Below, one piece after another: positions 26,661 through 34,037 of a stretch of DNA of 39,014 nt. The translations under genes were made by a program, and so were the position numbers. Location: positions 1 to 39,014 of the forward strand of contig JBKGZD010000006.1 of assembly GCA_046545795.1 (NCBI GenBank), given 5' to 3'. A model generated the notes under the pieces. It had not been told where the DNA came from. It made no database searches and saw nothing but the letters and a program-made list of their open reading frames with translations. Origin of the DNA: JAGXLC01 sp046545795 (GTDB lineage: Bacteria > Bacteroidota > Bacteroidia > Bacteroidales > UBA12077). How positions within the stretch are numbered: the first letter of the stretch is position 1; every line of letters begins with the position of its first letter.

Positions 26661-26765
26661 TATTCATATCCTAAATTCTTTATAACAAATTACTTCAAAA
26701 TCAAAAAATATTTTTTATATATTACCCCTTGAAAATGTGTAGTTTAAAAATAAAACAGATTGCCT

Positions 26766-27110
26766 ATGAAAGCTGTAAAACAACTTCAACCTCTATCGAT
26801 CTGGCTAATGCGTATAGCCGCAACACTATTCATTCTGCTTGCCTATTACAATACATTTATCACATTCAACACATCGAGCATTACATTCTATCTCTCAGCA
26901 GTATTCCTGGTATTCGGAATTTTATTATTCATTGGAGGATTTCTAAAAACCAGCAATTTGACGGTAATTTCCTCGATTATTCTGATACTGGCAACAGGTT
27001 ATCATGCCTTTTTGAACCTGCAATCCGGGTTTGATTACAATTTTGGAGTATATGTAATTCTTGGTTCCCTATTTGTTTATTTTTTAGCACACGGAAATCC
27101 CAGAACCTAA
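26766..27110 (+). CDS. Small four-helix membrane protein upstream of the ferredoxin/AOR pair
   Basis: A 114-residue protein, start ATG 26766 (MKAVKQLQPLSIW), with about four hydrophobic helices: 12-27, 38-57, 62-80 and 90-108. No conserved His pair or quinone site is evident. I do not recognise a family. It ends 12 bases before the ferredoxin gene, which overlaps the AOR gene, so the three form a tight operon. This suggests it anchors or couples the AOR-ferredoxin complex to the membrane, or that it is a separate small membrane protein in the same transcript. Inference only. Confidence 0.7.
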   Translation: MKAVKQLQPLSIWLMRIAATLFILLAYYNTFITFNTSSITFYLSAVFLVFGILLFIGGFLKTSNLTVISSIILILATGYHAFLNLQSGFDYNFGVYVILGSLFVYFLAHGNPRT

Positions 27111-27122
27111 AAACAATAAGAC

Positions 27123-27818
27123 ATGGAAGAAAATAAACCAAACCGTTATAACAGGAGGCATTTTCTCCAGAACATTGTATATGGTGGTGCCGGAGTTATA
27201 ATACTTGGCTCCTGGGGAATTAAATTTATCACCGATGAACAAAAACAGATCATCAAAGCCATATCTGTTGATTTTGATAAATGTACAGGTTGTAGAACCT
27301 GCGAGGCTGTTTGCGCTGCATCCAATCATCCAGTAAAAATTAACGGAGAAAGGGTCAGCGGATTAGGAAACCCGTTTTTATCGAATATCAAAGTTCACCA
27401 TTTTAATCCGGATGTAGATATACCGGTAACCTGTGCTCTTTGTCCAGACACACCATGTATAAAGGCATGCCCTGTAGCGCCTGATATAAAAACAGGCAGA
27501 AAAGCTTTATACAGGGATGAGGAACTACTCACCATCAAAAATGACAAAGAGCGATGTTTAGGGTGTGGTGAGTGTGCAAAAGCATGTGAAAATATGAGGG
27601 CAGGCGTAATTTATCCTAACGAAAAAACAGGCAAACCCGAAAGAATATGCACACTGTGCAATGGAAGTCCACAATGCGTTGAATATTGCCCTTATGATGC
27701 ACTGGATTATATTGAAATGCCAATAGATAGGGATTTAAAAAATCTTTCTCCCAAAAAAATTGCACAACGGTTAATTAAAAAATATTACAACATTGAAATT
27801 ACGGAGGCTGAATTATGA
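27123..27818 (+). CDS. Four-cluster ferredoxin with twin-arginine leader, AOR partner
   Basis: A 231-residue iron-sulfur protein with four 4Fe-4S motifs: CTGCRTCEAVC (54-64), CALCPDTPC plus Cys, CLGCGECAKAC and CTLCNGSPQC plus Cys, 16 cysteines in all. This resembles the HybA/DmsB/YdhY fold. The N-terminus has NRRHFLQN (twin Arg at 11-12) and a hydrophobic segment (about 18-36), which looks like a Tat signal or N-terminal anchor. It overlaps the AOR gene by 4 bases, indicating translational coupling and partnership: it would carry electrons from the tungsten enzyme. E. coli has a comparable pair, YdhY and YdhV. Confidence 0.88.
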   Translation: MEENKPNRYNRRHFLQNIVYGGAGVIILGSWGIKFITDEQKQIIKAISVDFDKCTGCRTCEAVCAASNHPVKINGERVSGLGNPFLSNIKVHHFNPDVDIPVTCALCPDTPCIKACPVAPDIKTGRKALYRDEELLTIKNDKERCLGCGECAKACENMRAGVIYPNEKTGKPERICTLCNGSPQCVEYCPYDALDYIEMPIDRDLKNLSPKKIAQRLIKKYYNIEITEAEL

Positions 27819-29626
27819 AACCCAACGGATACTATGGCAAACTACTGGAAGTAAACCTCACAAACGGCAAAATAAAAAAAACAGAAATTGCCGGGGAAGA
27901 CCTTAATAAATTTATCGGCGGAAGAGGTTTAGGGGCCAAACTCCTATGGGACAGGCTGCCGGAACCCGGAGTTGATCCTCTGTCACCGAAAAATCCTATT
28001 TTATTTATGCCCGGTCCTTTTTCAGGCTTTCCAATACCATCAGCCTCCCGCACATGCGTGGTAACAAAATCACCCAGAACATCACCAGTAAATTCTTCAT
28101 ACAAACATGCCTCCTCAATAAGTTATTCCAACATTGGAGGATTCTGGGGACCTGAGCTACGATTTGCGGGTTATGATGGATTATTGGTTACGGGTAAGGC
28201 GGAAAAACCAGTATATTTAAAAATTGAAGATGATAAAGTTGAAATAAAAGATGCCTCAAAATACTGGGGCATGGGGACTGATGATTTTGATGTAGAAATA
28301 TACCATGAACTAAAAGACCGGAAATTTGAAACCTGCTATATTGGGCCGGCAGGGGAAAATTTAGTTCCCATGGCAGCCATTCTGCATACTGCTGCCAGAG
28401 CAGCAGGAAGAGGTGGAACAGGCTGTGTTATGGGCTCAAAAAACCTCAAGGCAGTTGCTGTTAAAGGAACTCAACAACCCCCTGTTGCAAAGCAAAAAGA
28501 ATACCTTGAGCTTCTCGAAAAAATCAGGCAGTCCTTTATGGAGAAAAATGAAGATTTGAAATTCTGGCGCTATGGGGGAACCGCTAACGCCCTGGAAAGC
28601 TCAAGCGAAAACGGAACACAAGCTGTGAAAAATTATAGCGAAGGCTCTTTCAAAGAAATCAAAGAAATTGGCACTGAAGCCAACAGGGAAAAAGTATGGA
28701 AAAGAGATTTTGCCTGTTATGCATGTCAATTGTCATGTAAAAAAAGCGGAATAGCCAAAGGCAGTTATGCAGTTATGGTGCATGACGGGCCGGAATATGA
28801 AACCGGGACTATGCTGGGAGCCAATCTTGGAATATCAGACTTAGCAGGGCTCCACAAGTTAATAGCTGTAGCTGATGACTATGGTGTAGACATTATTTCC
28901 ATGGGGAATACAATTGGCTTTTTAATGGAAGCTTATGAAAGAGGATTAATAGACAAAAATTACCTTGACGGCATAGACTTAAAATGGGGAAATGTAGAGG
29001 CGGCACTGGAAATGACACATAAAATATGCAAAAGAGAAGGCATAGGAGATTTAGCTTGCAAAGGGACAAAAGTCATGGCCAGTGAAATAGGTGGTGAAAG
29101 TCCAAATTTTGCAATAAATGTCAAGGGACATGAACTGGCTGCATGGAACGTCCCCGTAAACAATGAATGGTGGTCAGTCTGTTATGCCACAAGCAACCGG
29201 GGAGCATGTCACCTGAATGGAGGTACTCCTGAAGCACAAGATGAACGTGCACTGGAAGATTCTATTGGTGCATGCAGCTTTGCCGGAAACTGGTATAAAG
29301 ACGAAGTAGCCTACGAAAAATTCCTTTCTGCCATCACAGGCATCGATTGGAATAAAGAGGAATTCCGAAAAGCAGGAACACGAATTTTTACGCTTGAAAA
29401 AATGTTCAACTACAGGGAAGGTTTCAGAAGGGAAGATGACAGCATTCCTGAAAAATTCTTCCGTAATGAATTTTCCTATGGTGACCACAAAGGAGCAATA
29501 GTGGAAAGAAATGACTTTACAAGTTATATGGACAAATATTATGAAGAAAGAAGATGGGATAAAAAGACATCCCGTCCAAATGATGAAGTATTAAAAGAAT
29601 TAGAACTTGAATTTACACTCGGATAA
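27815..29626 (+). CDS. Aldehyde:ferredoxin oxidoreductase family tungstoenzyme
   Basis: A 603-residue AOR-family protein; members oxidise aldehydes to carboxylic acids with a tungsten bis-pyranopterin and a 4Fe-4S cluster. Domain 1 (to about 215) has the pterin-contacting FIGGRGLGAKLLWDRL and the ARAAGRGGTGCVMGSKNLKAVAVKG motif. Cluster ligands are CYACQLSC (Cys301, 304, 308) and Cys487 in EDSIGACSFAG. GPEYETGTMLGANLGI is also conserved. No signal peptide is present, so it is cytoplasmic unless carried out by its Tat-type partner. Substrate is unknown; the closer branch seems to be AOR or YdhV rather than formaldehyde-specific FOR. Confidence 0.93.
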   Translation: MKPNGYYGKLLEVNLTNGKIKKTEIAGEDLNKFIGGRGLGAKLLWDRLPEPGVDPLSPKNPILFMPGPFSGFPIPSASRTCVVTKSPRTSPVNSSYKHASSISYSNIGGFWGPELRFAGYDGLLVTGKAEKPVYLKIEDDKVEIKDASKYWGMGTDDFDVEIYHELKDRKFETCYIGPAGENLVPMAAILHTAARAAGRGGTGCVMGSKNLKAVAVKGTQQPPVAKQKEYLELLEKIRQSFMEKNEDLKFWRYGGTANALESSSENGTQAVKNYSEGSFKEIKEIGTEANREKVWKRDFACYACQLSCKKSGIAKGSYAVMVHDGPEYETGTMLGANLGISDLAGLHKLIAVADDYGVDIISMGNTIGFLMEAYERGLIDKNYLDGIDLKWGNVEAALEMTHKICKREGIGDLACKGTKVMASEIGGESPNFAINVKGHELAAWNVPVNNEWWSVCYATSNRGACHLNGGTPEAQDERALEDSIGACSFAGNWYKDEVAYEKFLSAITGIDWNKEEFRKAGTRIFTLEKMFNYREGFRREDDSIPEKFFRNEFSYGDHKGAIVERNDFTSYMDKYYEERRWDKKTSRPNDEVLKELELEFTLG

Positions 29627-29635
29627 ATAATTAAA

Positions 29636-29684
29636 GAAACGCCTTGAGAAATAATCTCATCTGCTCTGCTTCTCAGGGCGTTTC
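29636..29684. terminator. Hairpin between convergent AOR and MOSC-MoaB genes
   Basis: 15-base arms (29636-29650 and 29670-29684) pair with one G-T contact around a 19-base loop. The right arm overlaps the MOSC-MoaB stop codon. A T-rich stretch follows on the minus strand, so it can end that transcript, and perhaps both. Confidence 0.75.
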
Positions 29685-30630
29685 ACCCATGCATATCAAG
29701 GTCATGCAGCATATACAAACTATGCTGTAAGGTAGGGATAATAACCTCAAGGTATTCCTTCACGGCATTAATGCTACCTGGCAAAGCATAAAGCAAAGTT
29801 TCCCCTTTTATACCTGCAACAGCACGGCTTAACAGCGCGTTAGGGTTATCTTTCCCATATTTGACACGTACCATTTCCATTATTCCCGGCAATTCTTTAT
29901 CGATGAACCCCTGCATCGTTTCCGGGGTAATATCCCGGCTGCCAATACCTGTTCCTCCCGTTGTCATAACGATATCAAATGAATTATCACTGGCTTTTTG
30001 AAGCCATTTCATAAGTTCATTACTGTTGTCGGGAATTACCTGGCGCTCTATATGAAACCTTCTTACATTATCTTCAAAGAAACCCTGCATCTCCTCTTCA
30101 ATCACCTTCCCGCTCCTGTCTTCATAATCTCCGCGATATGCTCTGTCGCTTAAAGTAATGATCAACAAACGAAAAATCTTAGGTGCATATTCCAGCTCAA
30201 GACCCGGTTTGATTTCCCCTGTCTTAATCACCCTGCAGAAAATTCCTTCCTTTGGCATGGCACACTTTCCAACCTCCCTGAAAATTGCACAGGTATCTCC
30301 ATGACACTTTTTCCCTATCTGTGTAACTTCAATCTCCACCTGGTCGCCCTTAAAACGGTCTAAAATTCCTACTTGTGTCAGATCTATACCTTCCAGGGTA
30401 ATATTTTCAGCAAATTCACCATAATTTATCCGGCGACCAGCCACTTCTTCAAAACGTCTCAGACTTTCCACTGACATCAGGCTTATTTGTCGATGCCATT
30501 TGCCACTGTGAGCATCACCCTTTATTCCTTCATGCGTTAATTCAGCCGTCTCAACAGGCTTTTTGACAGTCCCTTTTTTCTCAGAAATGTTTACAGACCC
30601 TATTTTAATTGATGTATTTTGTTTCTCCAT
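29683..30630 (-). CDS. MOSC domain fused to MoaB/MogA molybdopterin adenylyltransferase
   Basis: A 315-residue two-domain protein. Residues 1-150 form a MOSC beta-barrel domain (KGDAHSGKWHRQISLMS, GEFAENITLEGIDL, and the GKKCHGDTCAIF Cys-rich loop with candidate sulfur or metal-carrier Cys). Residues about 153-315 are MoaB/MogA (LLIITLSDRAYRGDYEDRSG, MTTGGTGIGSRDITPET, and ALPGSINAVKEYL). The latter adenylylates molybdopterin, the step before metal insertion by MoeA. It is 5 bases after moaC. MOSC proteins are linked to cofactor sulfur handling and metal-ion chemistry; the role of the fused domain here is inferred. Confidence 0.88.
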   Translation of the reverse strand: MEKQNTSIKIGSVNISEKKGTVKKPVETAELTHEGIKGDAHSGKWHRQISLMSVESLRRFEEVAGRRINYGEFAENITLEGIDLTQVGILDRFKGDQVEIEVTQIGKKCHGDTCAIFREVGKCAMPKEGIFCRVIKTGEIKPGLELEYAPKIFRLLIITLSDRAYRGDYEDRSGKVIEEEMQGFFEDNVRRFHIERQVIPDNSNELMKWLQKASDNSFDIVMTTGGTGIGSRDITPETMQGFIDKELPGIMEMVRVKYGKDNPNALLSRAVAGIKGETLLYALPGSINAVKEYLEVIIPTLQHSLYMLHDLDMHG

Positions 30631-30635
30631 CTTAA

Positions 30636-31088
30636 CTATTTCTCTTCCTTTTGTTTTTCAATTAACTGCACTTCTGTTATTATCATATTTTTGTCCACTG
30701 CCTTACACATATCATAAACAGTTAACAAAGCCACATTCACAGCAGTTAACGCCTCCATCTCTACTCCTGTTTTCCCAGTATATTCTGCACTACTTTCAAC
30801 TTTAACGCCCTTTTCTATAAGCTGTGCCTTAACTGTTATATGATTCAACTGCAGCGGATGGCAAAGGGGAATCAGGTCACTGGTTTTCTTCGCTGCCTGT
30901 ACTCCGGCTAATTCAGCAACCATGAGTACTGACCCTTTTTCCAGCTCATTCTTTCTAATCAACTCGATTGTACCAGGCTGCAGGAGAATTTTACCCTCTG
31001 CCCTTGCTATACGTCTCTGGTCTTTTTTTCCCCCCACATTAACCATACGGGCTTTACCCTGGTTATCAGTATGTGAAAATTTTTTCAT
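30636..31088 (-). CDS. moaC: Cyclic pyranopterin monophosphate synthase MoaC
   Basis: A 150-residue enzyme that converts the MoaA product to cyclic pyranopterin monophosphate. Landmarks: KFSHTDNQGKARMVNVGGK at the start, LIPLCHPLQLNHI with active-site residues, and TGKTGVEMEALTAVNVALLTVYDMCKAVDK. I place the start at ATG 31088, which aligns exactly with the wtpB start in the duplicated upstream region; an in-frame TTG at 31109 is less plausible. It is followed 5 bases later by the MOSC-MoaB gene. Confidence 0.95.
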   Translation of the reverse strand: MKKFSHTDNQGKARMVNVGGKKDQRRIARAEGKILLQPGTIELIRKNELEKGSVLMVAELAGVQAAKKTSDLIPLCHPLQLNHITVKAQLIEKGVKVESSAEYTGKTGVEMEALTAVNVALLTVYDMCKAVDKNMIITEVQLIEKQKEEK

Positions 31089-31188
31089 ATGGCTATTTTT
31101 AATTTTCAAAGGTCATATGGAACTTAAGATGATAAAATAAACATTTCCTTTTGTGACAACCATTTTTATTTTATCATGGACGTTTCAT
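31086..31188 (-). promoter_or_regulatory. Duplicated promoter/leader element, copy A (before moaC)
   Basis: 103 bases between moaA and moaC, including the moaC ATG. They align with 35896-36000 before wtpB with about 13 differences in 105 columns. Conserved blocks read on the minus strand are ATGAAACGTCCATGAT, TCACAAAAGG and TATGACCTTTGA. The last resembles a Bacteroidota -7 box (GACCTTTG against TAnnTTTG) about 18 bases before the ATG. The most 5' block begins right after the moaA region, so moaC has its own promoter or a metal-sensing leader. The nature of the sensor is not known. Confidence 0.7.
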
Positions 31189-31198
31189 AGAAGTCAAT

Positions 31199-31999
31199 TT
31201 ATCCTCCAATACGATAAAAACTACAGGCAGAACTTACAGTTCCGGCTTTAGGCTTATTATTCAGCGCCAATTGAAAAGCGTTGTCGACGCCCAGTTCTCT
31301 GACGTTATATGCAATATCACTAAACAAACATGGTTTAATCATGCCGTTGGCAGTGACCCTTAACCTGTTACACCTTTTACAGTCTCCTCCCCTTCCACCT
31401 TCTACAATGGAAAATGTTCCTTTTTTAAGGTCCATCTCCTGTATAAACCTAAGTTCAAAATTGTTCCTGCTGCAAAAATTTTTTAAATCTTCTTTATCCT
31501 TGTCAGTTGTATATGAACCCACCACCATATTTATTTTTACAGGAGTTAATCCAGCTTGTTTAGCTTTATGTAATCCTTCAATAACCCTGTTAACATCACC
31601 TCCCCGCGTTATTTTTTTATATTTCTCCGGATCAAGTGTATCCAGGCTTACATTCACCCTGTTCAGCCCGGCCTTTGCAGCTTCATCGGCTATTTCTCCC
31701 AACAGTATACCATTTGTAGTAACCGATAAATCTTTTACTCCTTCAATCTGCGATAACATTGCAATAAGCCGGGTTATATCACGCCGAACCAGTGGCTCTC
31801 CACCGGTTAACCGTATCTTATCTATTCCCTTTGCAACACCGTATTTTACAATCTCTACAATTTCTTCATACGACAAAATATCTTCATGTTTTAGTAAATC
31901 AATTCCTTCCTGGGGCATACAATAAACACACCTCAGGTTACACTTATCAGTAACCGATATTCTCAGGTAATTAATATGCCGGTTATATTTGTCGTACAT
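31199..31999 (-). CDS. moaA: GTP 3',8-cyclase MoaA, unusually short
   Basis: A radical-SAM enzyme, the first step of pterin cofactor synthesis from GTP. The SAM cluster motif is Cys20-x3-Cys24-x2-Cys27, with RLTGGEPLVRRDI following. The second 4Fe-4S site is Cys207-x2-Cys210-x13-Cys224 with CNRLRVTANG. The C-terminus ends in Gly-Gly as in other MoaA. Length is 266, against about 320-340 in typical MoaA: the stretch between FELRFIQEMD and the second cluster is about 45 residues shorter than usual. All 6 cluster cysteines are present, so it should be active. Its start overlaps moeA by 17 bases. Confidence 0.92.
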   Translation of the reverse strand: MYDKYNRHINYLRISVTDKCNLRCVYCMPQEGIDLLKHEDILSYEEIVEIVKYGVAKGIDKIRLTGGEPLVRRDITRLIAMLSQIEGVKDLSVTTNGILLGEIADEAAKAGLNRVNVSLDTLDPEKYKKITRGGDVNRVIEGLHKAKQAGLTPVKINMVVGSYTTDKDKEDLKNFCSRNNFELRFIQEMDLKKGTFSIVEGGRGGDCKRCNRLRVTANGMIKPCLFSDIAYNVRELGVDNAFQLALNNKPKAGTVSSACSFYRIGG

Positions 32000-33155
32000 T
32001 TACCAACTCTCCTTTTTCTATTTTTTCCTGTTCAGCAGGGATGCGAATAAAACCTTCTGCTTGATTCAAAGCATGAAAATGTCCTGAACCATGGTAAGGG
32101 AGGTTAAAAACCTGACCGTTTTCCATGTATACAGGCTTCCAGCTTTCTCTCTCTTCTTTTTTCGATTTAACAAACTCACCAACAGGCATTTTAATGGCAG
32201 CAGTTTTATATGTACCACCCATCATCTTTACAACCATGGGTTTAATTAACAGTTCAAACTGCAAAAATGTTGACACCGGATTACCAGGTAATCCTATCAC
32301 CAAATTGCGTTCATATTTTCCAAATATAGTCGGTTTCCCCGGTTTCATCGCGATATTGTGAAACAAAATTTCCACTCCAGCTTTCTTCATCATATAAGGA
32401 ACATAGTCATAATCTCCCATTGAAACCCCACCTGTCAGGACAGTCAGGTCATAATTATTCACAGAATCCTTGATTTTTTCAAGCAAATTATGCTCTTCAT
32501 CCTTTATTATACCTTGATATACAGGTTTAATTCCTATATTGCCAAATTGACTCATAAGCTGAGAAGCATTCGTATTCCTGATTTGCCCGCTGCCAGGAAT
32601 ATTCTCCGGTTCAACCAACTCATCACCAGTAGTGATAAGGCTAACCGAAGGTACATCATAAACCCGGGGAGTTACTTTACCAACTGAAGCTAAAATAGGA
32701 ATATGCTGAGGTTTAAGAAGTGTACCGGCTGAAACAATTTTGTCTCCTTTTTTGAAGTCTTCAGCCCTGGATGCTATATTCGTTTTTTTCCCTTTCTTTA
32801 ATATCTGAACTGTTCCTTCTTCTGTAACATTGGTATGTTCCACCATAACAATCCAGTTAGCTCCTTCAGGTACAGGGGCGCCTGTCATAATTTTCGAACA
32901 ATATCCTTCTGACACCGAATATTCGGGACTTGTACCTGCTGAGATGGTCTCCCTGATTTTCAACTGGTTACCTTCTACAGGGTTTTTACAAGCAAAACCA
33001 TCAACAGCCGATTTATTAAATGAGGGCATATCAAAATCAGCCAGAATATCTTCTGCCAACACCCTGTTATATGACTCGGTGAGTGGGACTTCTACCTTAT
33101 TAAGCAAAGGTGTATTTCCCAAAATCACATTCAATGCTTCCTCAAAAGATATCAT
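31983..33155 (-). CDS. moeA: Molybdopterin molybdenum/tungsten transferase MoeA
   Basis: A 390-residue enzyme that inserts the metal oxyanion into adenylylated molybdopterin. Landmarks: the N-terminal EDILADFDMPSFNKSAVDGFA, MTGAPVPEGAN, the SVSLITTGDELVEP segment, TVLTGGVSMGDYDYVP, and VIGLPGNPVSTFLQFE. The C-terminal domain IV covers about 315-390. It is a typical MoeA length. It starts 1 base after the MobB-like gene and overlaps moaA, so the three are one operon. Whether W or Mo is inserted depends on supply; the tungstate uptake genes upstream suggest W. Confidence 0.94.
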   Translation of the reverse strand: MISFEEALNVILGNTPLLNKVEVPLTESYNRVLAEDILADFDMPSFNKSAVDGFACKNPVEGNQLKIRETISAGTSPEYSVSEGYCSKIMTGAPVPEGANWIVMVEHTNVTEEGTVQILKKGKKTNIASRAEDFKKGDKIVSAGTLLKPQHIPILASVGKVTPRVYDVPSVSLITTGDELVEPENIPGSGQIRNTNASQLMSQFGNIGIKPVYQGIIKDEEHNLLEKIKDSVNNYDLTVLTGGVSMGDYDYVPYMMKKAGVEILFHNIAMKPGKPTIFGKYERNLVIGLPGNPVSTFLQFELLIKPMVVKMMGGTYKTAAIKMPVGEFVKSKKEERESWKPVYMENGQVFNLPYHGSGHFHALNQAEGFIRIPAEQEKIEKGELVNVRQI

Positions 33156-33156
33156 A

Positions 33157-33711
33157 CTAACCCTCTTTTTTTATTACCCAATTGTTGTTTTCAATATCAA
33201 TGTAATTTTCAATCTTATTGTATACATCACTTTCCGGTTCTATCACCATATCACTCATTTCCCTGAAAGATACAGCGCCTGTTTTGTCTTCCTTGCTGCC
33301 CTGATTAAGCATAAGAAATAACGAAGGTTCAAGGTATTTTCTCACCCTGTTGGATTCAACAATCAGTAAGCGACCGGATTCCAATAAGAAATCCATTCGT
33401 TTTTTAAGTTTCTTTACCGACTGTTCGTTGTCCATTGCAGCAACAAACCATCCTTCCATAGCTCCTGCCGCAACATATCTTGAAGAATCATTTTCATCCG
33501 AACCTTTTTTATTCCTCACTTCATAATAATGCTCATTATCAGCAAGCTGATAATGCGACTGCAAATCTTTTTCATCTGTATACAAAGCAACTTTCATCGC
33601 CACTATTGGTTGCTGACTAAATTTATTCAGAATGTTACAAATGAATGAGGTTTTCCCGGATTTCCTGGCATTACCTCCAATTAGTAATATTTGTGGATAT
33701 TTCAAAGACAT
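33157..33711 (-). CDS. MobB-like P-loop NTPase
   Basis: A 184-residue protein with the N-terminal strand PQILLIGGNARKSGKTSFIC, a variant Walker A of the MobB/SIMIBI type. A later RLLIVESNRVRKYLEPSLFLML segment is a candidate Walker B or switch region. MobB assists MobA in making the guanine dinucleotide form of the cofactor needed by formate dehydrogenases. Context (first gene before moeA-moaA) supports this, but the sequence is divergent and no MobA is in the window. I use ATG 33711 (MSLKYPQ); an ATG nine bases upstream is also possible. It could be another P-loop protein. Confidence 0.55.
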   Translation of the reverse strand: MSLKYPQILLIGGNARKSGKTSFICNILNKFSQQPIVAMKVALYTDEKDLQSHYQLADNEHYYEVRNKKGSDENDSSRYVAAGAMEGWFVAAMDNEQSVKKLKKRMDFLLESGRLLIVESNRVRKYLEPSLFLMLNQGSKEDKTGAVSFREMSDMVIEPESDVYNKIENYIDIENNNWVIKKEG

Positions 33712-34037
33712 AAAACACAATTTTGAATCTTGCTAAAAGTAAAAAAAAATTCATATAGTAGAAATATAAGAAAACAAAACTTCTACTGTAAGGCTTATTT
33801 TGCAGATTATACCAAGTTATATTTTATTCAGTAAAAATGCAAACGGTTGAAAAATAACCATCTTTGAATCAGGATATATTGATAAAAGTTAATTGAGTAA
33901 ATTAAGTTATTAAGTTGACTCAGTTGATTAAGCAGCATTTACAAAGCTATCCTCTGTCATAACATAATAAAGCAAAAGCTCCAGAGGTGGAAGGCGGCTG
34001 TGGCATTAGCCCCTCTCTTCTTCATTAATTAAGAAAA
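33712..34037 (-). other. Long non-coding leader between wtpC and the MobB-like gene, with hairpin potential
   Basis: A 326-base gap without a gene. On the minus strand it begins with an AGAGG...CCTCT outer pairing around 33983-34016 that encloses a GGC-TAAT-GCC hairpin, in a GC-richer block (about 33982-34020) that stands out from the AT-rich surroundings. Further on are short TTGA/TTAAG repeats (about 33893-33932) and AT-rich sequence up to the start codon. This could hold a promoter, terminator or cofactor-sensing RNA. It does not match any riboswitch consensus I can recall with confidence. Confidence 0.4.

Noticed and set aside
31089..31188. moaC/wtpB repeat as an insertion-sequence or MITE remnant
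   Set aside because: The two copies end precisely at start codons, lack terminal inverted repeats and target-site duplications that I can see, and sit before functionally linked operons.
31281..31925. 214-residue open frame on the plus strand opposite moaA
   Set aside because: It mirrors a clearly real radical-SAM gene, and its Ser/Pro/Leu-rich sequence is typical of a reverse-strand shadow.
33893..33932. TTGA/TTAAG short repeats as a CRISPR or iteron array
   Set aside because: Units are irregular, very short and AT-rich, with no consistent spacing; simple sequence slippage explains them.
33712..34037. Known Moco or Tuco riboswitch
   Set aside because: I could not match the conserved cores from memory, and this class is not known to me from Bacteroidota; recorded only as a leader with hairpin potential.
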